Positions 7,966-15,956 of a stretch of DNA of 64,000 nt are shown here, in pieces. Within the stretch, counting starts at the first letter, position 1, and every line of letters starts with the position of its first letter. The notes beneath the pieces were generated by a model that ran no database searches, was not told the origin of the DNA, and saw nothing but the letters and a program-made list of their open reading frames with translations. The stretch is taken from contig DJVH01000015.1 of assembly GCA_002440825.1 (NCBI GenBank), forward strand, positions 1 through 64,000. The letters run 5' to 3'. The stretch is from Bacteriovoracaceae bacterium UBA6261. Lineage in GTDB: Bacteria; Bdellovibrionota; Bacteriovoracia; Bacteriovoracales; Bacteriovoracaceae. A program made the position numbers and the translations under genes.

Positions 7966-8902
7966 TGATGTAGTTTTGAAAGAAAATTTGAAGAGCATTA
8001 CCTGGACCAGGCTTCGTGATGGAGTCCAAATCGGTCATTTCTCTTCGACAAATCCAGCAGTGGGATTTGGACCCTCTCAAATTTATGTCAAAAAATTTGA
8101 GCCAAGAGAGAAAGGTAAATCAGAAATAACTTTATTTCTTCTCCATGATCTTTGCCAGTACCACGGGCGATACGTTCATTTTATTGAATGGGTGAGAGAG
8201 CACATTCCTGGCGTCACCTGCATTGCTATGGATTTTGTCGGACACGGCTTGAGTTCGGGCACGCGTGGTCAGTTTGAGAAGTTTGATTATCTCGTGCAGG
8301 ATTTTCACAATCTTCTGGATTACACGGAAAAAAAACAAAACGAAAAATGGATAGTTCTCGGACATGGAATGGGAGGGCTCGTGGCCCTCGATTTACTCAA
8401 CAGGTTTCAAGAATCGGCAGGACTTAGAATTGATGGGTTAATTCTTTCTAATTTTATTCTGAAATTTCAATCTATCTTTCTTCAGATGGAAGAGCAGATT
8501 TTAAGCGAAAAGAATGTCTTTAAGAAAATTCTGGCGCAAACCCGGCCTGCACGTTTCTTTCTTGGAAAAGATTTGCTCACTGATCCTCTTGAGGTTCTGA
8601 CCTATGAGCAGGATCCTTTGATCATTCACAGACCGACATTAAACAGTGTCAAAGAGCTTCAGAAAAAAACTCAGAATATCTATCAGGATTCGTATTTTAT
8701 TGATCGACCTCTTCTTCTGTTGAAGTCAGAATTCGGGAATGCTCTTGCCACTGAAGGGATGGAGTATTTTTCGAAGGGGATTAAAAAAGAACTTCTCACT
8801 GAAAAGAAGTATTCACTTATGAAGCACGACTTGTATAATGAAAGAGATAAAGAAATTGTTTACCAAGATATTCTGAGCTGGATGAAATCGTATGAAGCTT
8901 AA
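7958..8902 (+). CDS. alpha/beta-hydrolase-fold protein lacking the catalytic Ser (probable pseudoenzyme)
   Basis: 314 residues of the monoacylglycerol-lipase-like alpha/beta hydrolase family: 'LFLLHDLCQYHGRYVHF', 'AMDFVGHGLSSGTRGQF' and the nucleophile elbow 'VLGHGMGGLVALDLL'. The elbow is normally GHSMGG; Gly137 (codon GGA, 8366-8368) replaces the nucleophilic Ser. The acid position also seems lost: the paralog at 58182 has 'GSADRVVG', while here it reads 'KSEFGNALA'. His290 ('MKHDLYNE') is kept. The frame is intact with no stop or indel, so this is not decay but a likely non-catalytic binding protein. It overlaps the genes on both sides, consistent with a translationally coupled unit. Confidence 0.88.
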   Translation: MLDDVVLKENLKSITWTRLRDGVQIGHFSSTNPAVGFGPSQIYVKKFEPREKGKSEITLFLLHDLCQYHGRYVHFIEWVREHIPGVTCIAMDFVGHGLSSGTRGQFEKFDYLVQDFHNLLDYTEKKQNEKWIVLGHGMGGLVALDLLNRFQESAGLRIDGLILSNFILKFQSIFLQMEEQILSEKNVFKKILAQTRPARFFLGKDLLTDPLEVLTYEQDPLIIHRPTLNSVKELQKKTQNIYQDSYFIDRPLLLLKSEFGNALATEGMEYFSKGIKKELLTEKKYSLMKHDLYNERDKEIVYQDILSWMKSYEA

Positions 8903-9422
8903 ACTAGCATCTCTTCTCCCATTAGTTCTTTTTTTAGCGGCCTGTACAACGGCAAATTTGAGCAAGAATATTGTTCAGGAGTCAGTACTTCTGGTTAAGA
9001 ACGGAACTTTTGCTGATAAAGTCTGGAAAGAAGATTTAGTGTTCGATAAGACTTCCTGGTATCACGAGCTGACATTACAACTTGATGTCATGATGGCCCA
9101 TATTTCTCCACAATCTGCCTTTAATTTCTGGTTGTCGAAAGATGAACTGGAACAGATGATCAAGTGTGGAGACGCGAGAGTCGTGATGGCCTATTCTCTG
9201 GATACAAAAGATATCCCTTATTCTATGCTTTACGAACAACTCGAGAAAAACGGCTTCACCAGATTTGAATTGCCTGAATTCAAAAAACATCTTCTTCAGC
9301 ATCCGGATGCGATCCAAAATAGTTTTCGTCTATACAAGATTTTCGCTATTTGCAAACAGGCTAATGATCATAAGCCTTTGAATATGAATTTTCCTGGATA
9401 TTCAGAAAAATTAATAAAATAA
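8892..9422 (+). CDS. hypothetical lipoprotein
   Basis: 176 residues beginning with a lipoprotein signal peptide 'MKLKLASLLPLVLFLAAC' (lipobox LAAC). The mature part is mixed alpha/beta without a recognised domain. It overlaps the pseudo-hydrolase by 11 nt and precedes the Ser/Thr kinase by 52 nt, so it may be an envelope component linked to that signalling unit; this is inferred from position only. Confidence 0.8.
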   Translation: MKLKLASLLPLVLFLAACTTANLSKNIVQESVLLVKNGTFADKVWKEDLVFDKTSWYHELTLQLDVMMAHISPQSAFNFWLSKDELEQMIKCGDARVVMAYSLDTKDIPYSMLYEQLEKNGFTRFELPEFKKHLLQHPDAIQNSFRLYKIFAICKQANDHKPLNMNFPGYSEKLIK

Positions 9423-9474
9423 ATTTAAGTTTGTCTCAATTATTCCGATAAAAGTTATCAGGAGTAGTCAAGTA

Positions 9475-11514
9475 ATGAGTGAGACAAACAAACGCGAACG
9501 CTTCGGACGATATTTGATCCTGGATCATTTGGTCGACGGTGGTATGGCAAAGATCTGCCGTGCGCGCTTTCTTGGTGAGCAGGCGGATAAAGTCGTTGCC
9601 ATCAAGATGGTTCAGCCTCAATTTTCAAAAGATGAAGCTTTTAAAACGATGTTTATGGATGAGATCAAAGTAACCTTTGGTCTTTTACACCCTAACGTTA
9701 TTCAAACTTACGACTATGGTATGCACAAGGGGCAGCTCTTTGTTGCCATGGAATACTGTGATGGTCGTAACCTGAAAGAATATCTCGACAAACTTAAAGA
9801 AAGAAAATTCGTATTCCCGGTTGAAATTTCTACTTATATTATCTCGCAAGCATGTCAGGGGCTTTTCTACGCTCACACTTTCAGAGATAAATTGACAGGT
9901 CAGGAATCAAACATCATTCACCGTGATATTTCTCCTCACAACATCATGCTCACGTATGATGGTTCTGTTAAGATCATCGACTTTGGTATTGCGAAATCTC
10001 AAAAAAATACTGAATCTACACAAGCGGGAACGATCAAAGGTAAGCTTTCTTACCTCGCACCTGAATACCTTGAAGGCGAAGAACTGGATGCCCGTTATGA
10101 CCAGTTTGCTGTCGGTATTACCCTTTGGGAAATGTTGTGTTCCAGAAAACTTTTCAAAGAGAACAACGATCTCGCTGTCTTGAAAAAAATCCAGGAATGT
10201 AAAATTCCGGTACCTTCATCAATCAACCCGAACGTTCCAAAAGAACTCGATGAGATTGTTCTTAAGGCCTTAAGTAAAGACAGAAATAAACGTTTCGATA
10301 ATCTTGATCAGATGAACCGCGCGCTCATGAAGTTCTTGTATGCAAAATACCCGGACTTCAACGCCACAGATTTATCGTATTTTGCTCAGGAGCTTTTCCG
10401 CGATGAAATTAAAAAAGATCGCGAGAAAATGTTCGAATTCGGTAAGATCGATATCAGACCTTATTTAGATGAGCTGAAAAAAGAACTAGAGGGCGGTAGT
10501 GGTCCTCGCGAGAGTGACAACTCTGCAGCCGCTTCGAATGAGCCAAAAGCACGTGAAAGAGAGCAGATTCTCGATTTTGGTTTTGATGATGAAGTAAAAT
10601 CGAAAGGGAAAACTGCAACGGTTAAAAAAGCTGCAGCGGCATTGCCAAAACCTTCCGGAACAATGACCGGTGCTGGAGCCGTTTCCAAGTCAGATAAGAC
10701 AGATTCAAAAGTTAACGTTGATGTCGGTAATAAAACAACGACAACTTTAAAACCAGGCGTCACAAAGTCAGGTATTAAAAAATCAACAGAAGGTACAAGA
10801 ACGAGAATTCTCAAGTCCGACGCGAAGTCTGCAAAGAAAAAGAACTCTGCAGGAGTTGTGGCAGCTCTTCTTGCTGTCGTTGCTGGATGTGCCGGTTATT
10901 TGTATTACTCGCTTAAAGAACCGGAAATGCCTGCCATGACAGAGACACCACCGGTTAAGCATGAACCTGATCGCAAAGTGGCTTCTCAGGATCAACAGCA
11001 GCACGCACCGGAAATGAACCATGACTTCGGTGCCGACAAAGGACAGCTGGCCCTTGCTCATTTTGATAAACAGAAAATGCAGGTTTTTGTTGATGGAGTG
11101 AAGAAAGAAGTTGAACTCTCTGTCGTAAAAGTTCCTGTCGGAAAAGACTTCATCCTGAGAATTCAGATTGAAGGAAAGAAACATTTCATCAAAGAAATGA
11201 GAGTAGAGAATACTTCTACAGTAGAACTTGAAATTCCTGAAATGCCATCGATTGCTTATGGATACGTGAATACTTCTTCAAGCTGTGCTCACGGTGAAAT
11301 TCGCTTTGAAATTCTTGGCGAAAAACGCGTAAGTCAGATTCCAATGGCAGAATCTTTTGGAATTGGTTTCCCGCTGGGACTCGATGAGAAAGGACAATTA
11401 ACTCCGGCCACATATGAAATCTTCTTTAAGAAAAAAGGTGAGGACATAGAAAGAAAAATTGAAATCACGCTTAACCGAGAAGATCAAACTGTGGATCTCT
11501 GCGAGCTTCTTTAA
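9475..11514 (+). CDS. membrane Ser/Thr protein kinase with extracytoplasmic C-terminal domain
   Basis: 679 residues. Hanks-type kinase domain at about 10-290: glycine loop 'VDGGMAKICRA', ATP-anchoring Lys44 in 'VAIKMV', catalytic loop 'HRDISPHN' (D151, N156), 'DFG' at D169 and 'LAPEYLEGEE'. All key residues are present, so it should phosphorylate Ser/Thr. A charged linker (350-455), one transmembrane helix (about 459-480, 'VVAALLAVVAGCAGYLYY') and a beta-rich PEGA-like outer domain follow. HRDISPHN is typical of kinases from predatory and gliding bacteria. It is a candidate partner for FHA proteins in the window (17662, 24550). The gene ends in a 4-nt convergent overlap with the transporter gene. 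Confidence 0.93.
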   Translation: MSETNKRERFGRYLILDHLVDGGMAKICRARFLGEQADKVVAIKMVQPQFSKDEAFKTMFMDEIKVTFGLLHPNVIQTYDYGMHKGQLFVAMEYCDGRNLKEYLDKLKERKFVFPVEISTYIISQACQGLFYAHTFRDKLTGQESNIIHRDISPHNIMLTYDGSVKIIDFGIAKSQKNTESTQAGTIKGKLSYLAPEYLEGEELDARYDQFAVGITLWEMLCSRKLFKENNDLAVLKKIQECKIPVPSSINPNVPKELDEIVLKALSKDRNKRFDNLDQMNRALMKFLYAKYPDFNATDLSYFAQELFRDEIKKDREKMFEFGKIDIRPYLDELKKELEGGSGPRESDNSAAASNEPKAREREQILDFGFDDEVKSKGKTATVKKAAAALPKPSGTMTGAGAVSKSDKTDSKVNVDVGNKTTTTLKPGVTKSGIKKSTEGTRTRILKSDAKSAKKKNSAGVVAALLAVVAGCAGYLYYSLKEPEMPAMTETPPVKHEPDRKVASQDQQQHAPEMNHDFGADKGQLALAHFDKQKMQVFVDGVKKEVELSVVKVPVGKDFILRIQIEGKKHFIKEMRVENTSTVELEIPEMPSIAYGYVNTSSSCAHGEIRFEILGEKRVSQIPMAESFGIGFPLGLDEKGQLTPATYEIFFKKKGEDIERKIEITLNREDQTVDLCELL

Positions 11515-12773
11515 TTCCCCAAAAAAGTAAAATAGAGCATCGGGATGTTCAGAAAGATCATCATTGCGACTAATGTATAACTGATGAAATTCTGCATCGG
11601 TGAATTAGTGTATTCGCCCATGATGTCCGGATCATTGCAAAGCTTGATTATAAAAAGAATAACGATCGGAATGAGTAGCCCGTCGATGATTTGAGAATAA
11701 ACAAGAATACTGAATAAGTTTATGTTGGGAATCAACGTGATTGCAGCACCAACAACAATCATCAAAGTGAAAATTGAAAAAAAATGAGGAGCTTCTTTAA
11801 AGTTCTTATCGACTCCTGATTCCCATCCCATTCCTTCGCAAATGTAATAACTCGCGGCCAGAGGAAGGATCGCTGCTGCAAAAAATGAAGCATTAAACAA
11901 ACCAAAACCAAAAAGTAGTCCGGCGTATTTTCCCGCCAGTGGCTGGAGGGCCACAGCTGCATCGCTTGCAGTTGAAATATTAATGCCTGCTTTATTGATG
12001 GTAGCTGCACAACAAATCATGATGAAAACAGCAATGATAAGCGTGAGCGTGCAACCAACAATTACATCAATCTTAGAATGCCATAAATGTTTTACAGGAA
12101 TCCCTTTTTCAACGACTGCTGCTTGCAGATAAAATTGCATCCAGGGTGTAATAGAAGTACCCATCAAGCCAACCATGATCGGGAAATCTTTTGCGGTAAT
12201 GTTGTGAAAATTAGGATTGGCAATGGCCGTGGAAATTTCATTCCAGTCAGGGTTTACCAGAAATCCTGAAACAATATAGGTGAGAAAAACGCTGCAACCA
12301 ACAATAAAAATTCTTTCTACACCTTTGTAATCGCTTTTCAGAACAATAAGCCAGACCAGAATCGCGCAGATGGGAACGCTGATGAAACGCGAGACGCCGA
12401 AGATTTCACCTGATGAAGCGATGCCCGCAAATTCGGCCATGGTGTTGCCGAGGTCGGCAAAGAGCAAAAAGAAGAGTGAATAAAAAGTCACTTTCAATCC
12501 GAATTTTTCGCGAATGAGATCGGCAAGACCTTTTCCCGAAACAATACCCATTCTTGCAGACATTTCCTGAAACAGTATCAAGGCAACAGTGACCGGGAAC
12601 AAAATCCAGATAAAACGATATCCCGTCTGCGCCCCTGCCAGAGAATAGGTTGCAATTCCACCGGCATCGTTATCGAGATTAGCAGTAACAAGGCCTGGTC
12701 CGATAATACTCAACATCAGCACAAGTTTTGTCCAGAACGGATTAGCGAGAATTGTTTTTTTTATTTCTTTCAC
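11511..12773 (-). CDS. Nramp-family divalent metal transporter, Mg/Mn-type variant
   Basis: 420 residues with about 11 predicted membrane helices and the Nramp outline, starting 'IIGPGLVTANLDNDAGGIATY'. The TM1 metal motif is DNDAG instead of DPGN, and the TM6 segment reads 'GTSITPWMQFY' where classical Mn/Fe transporters have the MPH motif with its metal-selecting Met. This is a known divergent branch of the superfamily; loss of the Met suggests a harder ion such as Mg2+, but substrate choice is inference. It is translationally coupled (4-nt overlap) to the PRC/MgtE-N/CBS protein upstream, which looks like its regulatory subunit. Confidence 0.88.
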   Translation of the reverse strand: MKEIKKTILANPFWTKLVLMLSIIGPGLVTANLDNDAGGIATYSLAGAQTGYRFIWILFPVTVALILFQEMSARMGIVSGKGLADLIREKFGLKVTFYSLFFLLFADLGNTMAEFAGIASSGEIFGVSRFISVPICAILVWLIVLKSDYKGVERIFIVGCSVFLTYIVSGFLVNPDWNEISTAIANPNFHNITAKDFPIMVGLMGTSITPWMQFYLQAAVVEKGIPVKHLWHSKIDVIVGCTLTLIIAVFIMICCAATINKAGINISTASDAAVALQPLAGKYAGLLFGFGLFNASFFAAAILPLAASYYICEGMGWESGVDKNFKEAPHFFSIFTLMIVVGAAITLIPNINLFSILVYSQIIDGLLIPIVILFIIKLCNDPDIMGEYTNSPMQNFISYTLVAMMIFLNIPMLYFTFLGN

Positions 12774-14101
12774 GATAGCAACCTGTCGAGAATATCATCA
12801 ACCGAAATCATTCCAAGCAATTCATAATTGCGGGAGACTATCGGACAAGTGACCATGTTATATTTATTCATAAACTGAGCCACTTCTTTCCAGTGTGTAT
12901 CAACAAATAAACATTTGATGTCTGATTCATTCATCATCTCTTTGACCTGAACATCTTCATTATGAATGAGCAGTTCCTGAAGTGAGAGTGTACCGATAAG
13001 CGTTTTGTGTTCGTTGATGACATAAATGTCGTAGAAAGAGGCGACTTCTTCATAACGTTGCTTTATTTGCTTCAGCACTTCAGCTTTTGATGTGTCAGCA
13101 GTGACTTCAAAAATTTCTGAGGTCATTAATCCGCCAGCGGTATCTTCATCGTGCTCGAGAAGTTCCTGAATTTCTTCTTGAATTTCCAGGTCATCAATAT
13201 TTGAAATAATGGCATCGGCTTTATCTTCATCCAATTCGTTTAATAAATCTGCTGCATCATCCGTATCCATGTTCTCGATGATTTCTGCAGCTTTTTCGGG
13301 ATTCTCATTCTCCAGAAGAGAAGCTTGCAATTCTTCGTCAACTTCCGAAAGTGTTTCAGCTGCCAGCTTCGGATCGAGATTTGAAAAAATCATCTCGCGG
13401 CCGTGGCTGTCCAGATCTTCAAGAATGTCGGCGATATCCGCAGGGTGAAGGTCGCGCAAATCTTCATTCGTCAGATTCAGGCGCACACTTTTTTGAACAT
13501 TGCGGTTGGGAATAGCGTGAACGTATTTCCAGTTGATCGTAGTATCGTTAGTTAAATATTTTGATCCAGGCTTTATCGCTTTTATCATCAGATCAATAGG
13601 TCTTTCCAGACTCAGTCTTCTGACAAAACTTCTGAGACCAACTTCAGCATGCGTAACTCTTAAATCTTTTCCCGCGCGGATGAACTGAATATCATTTACC
13701 CGGACAACTTTTTTTCCATGAGTGTCGACAATTTGTTTATCGAGAACAATTTGTCCTAAGGGTGGATATTCAACAGTTGGTCCGGCAAACTGATTGGCGA
13801 GAATACTCGTCACTGTTTTAGTGTTGAGTGTTTTGGGAAAAGTACGGCTGCGTCTGGAGTAGGCTTCTCTTTTAACGATGATTTTTTTATAAGAAAAACG
13901 TAAGACCTCTGACCAGTGGACATAAAAAAGCACTCCACTGCGCTTGTACTGCAAAGCAAGGACCGATGGATAGATTTCTTCGTAGTCGATGAAGAAGTCC
14001 ACTAACCCGCCGAGCTTTTGTCCATCTTCGCTATACACGGGGATGCCCACTGTCGCTGAAAAGTGCAGAGTTATATCAGGCAGATCTTTGAAAATTTCCA
14101 T
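12770..14101 (-). CDS. PRC-barrel / MgtE-N / CBS regulatory protein partnering the Nramp-type transporter
   Basis: 443 residues, no membrane segment. Residues about 15-170 hold two PRC-barrel-like beta modules ('GIPVYSEDGQKLGGLVDFF' and a second from 'GKKVVRVNDIQF'). Residues about 205-320 are the helical MgtE N domain ('LHPADIADILEDLD', 'DTDDAADLLNELD', 'HDEDTAGGLMT'), followed by two CBS domains. In MgtE channels this N-CBS unit binds cytosolic Mg2+ and gates the pore. Here the pore domain is absent and an Nramp-type transporter follows with a 4-nt overlap, so the module probably senses metal or nucleotide and controls that transporter. Confidence 0.9.
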   Translation of the reverse strand: MEIFKDLPDITLHFSATVGIPVYSEDGQKLGGLVDFFIDYEEIYPSVLALQYKRSGVLFYVHWSEVLRFSYKKIIVKREAYSRRSRTFPKTLNTKTVTSILANQFAGPTVEYPPLGQIVLDKQIVDTHGKKVVRVNDIQFIRAGKDLRVTHAEVGLRSFVRRLSLERPIDLMIKAIKPGSKYLTNDTTINWKYVHAIPNRNVQKSVRLNLTNEDLRDLHPADIADILEDLDSHGREMIFSNLDPKLAAETLSEVDEELQASLLENENPEKAAEIIENMDTDDAADLLNELDEDKADAIISNIDDLEIQEEIQELLEHDEDTAGGLMTSEIFEVTADTSKAEVLKQIKQRYEEVASFYDIYVINEHKTLIGTLSLQELLIHNEDVQVKEMMNESDIKCLFVDTHWKEVAQFMNKYNMVTCPIVSRNYELLGMISVDDILDRLLS

Positions 14102-14103
14102 TC

Positions 14104-14967
14104 TTATTCCGATTGATCACTTTTAGATTGCTTGAAAATATTATTCTTTCTCATGTTGAGAAGTTTCATAATATCCGCCGCCGTTTCTTCCAGCGCTTTG
14201 TCGGTTACATTGAAAACTGGCCAGCGTTTGTTTTCTTTAAAAATATTGTTGGCCCATTCAACTTCTTCAATAATCTTGTTGTGTTCAGCGTATTCTCCCT
14301 GGTGCTTATCAGCTCCAAGGCGCTGCAACCGGTTCTTTCTGATTTCAGAAAGAGAGTTGGGATCAATGGTCAGTGCAAATATTTTCCTTTGATCGACTTC
14401 AAAAAGCTCTTTCGGAAGAGGCTGATCTTTGATCATCGGAATGTTTACAACTTTAATTCCATGTTGTGAAAGATAAACGGATAGTGGAGTCTTGGATGTT
14501 CTGGAAACACCCACGAGAATCACATCGGCAAGGTGAAGAGACTCAAGGTTTCTTCCGTCGTCGTGATTTAGTGTAAACTCCATGGCCTCAACGCGTTTGT
14601 AATACTCATCGTTCACAGCGCGAAGCAAGCCTGGTTCCGACATCGGCTCCTGGTTAAAATAATTTGAAAATGCAGTGAGGGCCGGTCCGATCAGATCGAG
14701 AGTGCGGACGTGCTTTGTTCTCGCCAGTTCTGCAATGTATTCTCGAAGTTTGCCGGAAACAATAGTATGAATAACGAGATCGTGATGAATCGCTGCTTCG
14801 TTGAAGATGGCATCGATCTGTTCCGGAGTTCTGATATTTTTATAACGTGTAAAATAGACTTCTCTGTCTTTAAACTGTGCCATGACAGCTCTTGAAATGG
14901 CCGTGGCGGTTTCACCAGTACCATCAGAGATAATAATAATTTTTAATCGTTGTGTTTCCAGCGCCAT
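14104..14967 (-). CDS. ppsR: pyruvate,water dikinase / pyruvate,phosphate dikinase regulatory protein
   Basis: 287 residues of the DUF299 kinase-pyrophosphorylase family, which switches PEP synthase or PPDK off by ADP-dependent phosphorylation of an active-site Thr and on by Pi-dependent dephosphorylation. Family marks are 'IIIISDGTGETATAISRA' at the N-terminus and the P-loop-like 'LVGVSRTSKTPLS', followed by 'YLSQHGIKVVNIP'. Length is normal. The target dikinase is not in this window, so whether it acts on PEP synthase or PPDK cannot be told. It lies 2 nt upstream of the PRC/MgtE-N gene and 38 nt downstream of miaA in a long minus-strand cluster. Confidence 0.93.
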   Translation of the reverse strand: MALETQRLKIIIISDGTGETATAISRAVMAQFKDREVYFTRYKNIRTPEQIDAIFNEAAIHHDLVIHTIVSGKLREYIAELARTKHVRTLDLIGPALTAFSNYFNQEPMSEPGLLRAVNDEYYKRVEAMEFTLNHDDGRNLESLHLADVILVGVSRTSKTPLSVYLSQHGIKVVNIPMIKDQPLPKELFEVDQRKIFALTIDPNSLSEIRKNRLQRLGADKHQGEYAEHNKIIEEVEWANNIFKENKRWPVFNVTDKALEETAADIMKLLNMRKNNIFKQSKSDQSE

Positions 14968-15005
14968 GAGCTTTTTTCCTTTAAGTGAACTATAACTCTA
15001 CTTTA

Positions 15006-15956
15006 TCACTTTAAAAGGAATTGCTCTACGCTCGAAAAAATTTTCTCTTCATCGCACAGGGGATTGTAATGTTCTTTAGGATGAATCTTATTGAAGAAAG
15101 TTCTCTGTGATTTGGCGAGCTGACGAGTTGATATGGATATTCTCTCCATGCATTCTTCGGCCGTTTTAAAAAGCCCTTCGCGGTACTCGATAGCCTCTTT
15201 ATACCCGATAGAAGACAGTGGTTTTTCCGTCAGAGTAAAGCCGGACTTTTTCAAATCTTCAATTTCTTTCATCAAACCATCTTTAAACATTTTTTCTGTA
15301 CGTTGAGTGATGATTTTAAAGTGCAGGTCTTTGGGCACATCCAGGTACAGGTGCAGAATATCCCATGGATGAACGCTGGAACTCAAATCGTATGGATCTT
15401 TTTCATCCAACGTTTGCTTTTGATCGGAGATTTTTGTTCCGGTCGATTCAAAATGGATCGCTGCCCGCATGAGCCGGTAATGATCATTGATATGATAATT
15501 TTTCAGGGATTCAGGATCGTGCAGGCGAAGATAATCGACAATCGCCTCGATTCCGCCTTCCTGAAACAGTCTCTCTATCTTATTTTTTATTTCTTCTGAA
15601 GGAGAGGCTGATTCATACATTCCTTTCAGAAGAGCTCTCAGGTAAAAAGCACTTCCGCCTACCAGGATGACAATTTTTCCCAGTGAAAATAAGCGCTCGA
15701 TTTCAACCTGGGCCATCTTGATAAAATCGGCGGCATTCATTGGCGAGCTGATGGAAGCAACATCAACCATATAGTGAGGAATTCCTTGTCTTTCGTTCTC
15801 TGCAGGCTTGGCCGTTCCAATAGATATTTCTTTATAAAAAAGCAGGGAATCGAAATTCACGATGACAGCAACAGGATGACGTTTGGCAATTTCAATACTG
15901 ATGCGGGTTTTTCCTGTCGCTGTTGGACCGGAAATAATAATCAGCTTATTCTTCAT
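15006..15956 (-). CDS. miaA: tRNA dimethylallyltransferase
   Basis: 316 residues. It transfers the dimethylallyl group of DMAPP to A37 of tRNAs reading UNN codons. The P-loop 'GPTATGKT' (residues 9-16), 'NFDSLLFYKEISIGTAKP' (Asp and the usual switch region), 'VLVGGSAFYLRALLKG' and the C-terminal 'QLAKSQRTFF' helix are diagnostic. Length matches the family. The start codon overlaps the end of mutL by 4 nt, the common mutL-miaA arrangement. Confidence 0.96.
   Translation of the reverse strand: MKNKLIIISGPTATGKTRISIEIAKRHPVAVIVNFDSLLFYKEISIGTAKPAENERQGIPHYMVDVASISSPMNAADFIKMAQVEIERLFSLGKIVILVGGSAFYLRALLKGMYESASPSEEIKNKIERLFQEGGIEAIVDYLRLHDPESLKNYHINDHYRLMRAAIHFESTGTKISDQKQTLDEKDPYDLSSSVHPWDILHLYLDVPKDLHFKIITQRTEKMFKDGLMKEIEDLKKSGFTLTEKPLSSIGYKEAIEYREGLFKTAEECMERISISTRQLAKSQRTFFNKIHPKEHYNPLCDEEKIFSSVEQFLLK

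Noticed and set aside
7958..8902. Frameshift or pseudogene explanation for the missing Ser
   Set aside because: The frame is continuous, of family length and overlapped by coupled genes; only specific residues differ.
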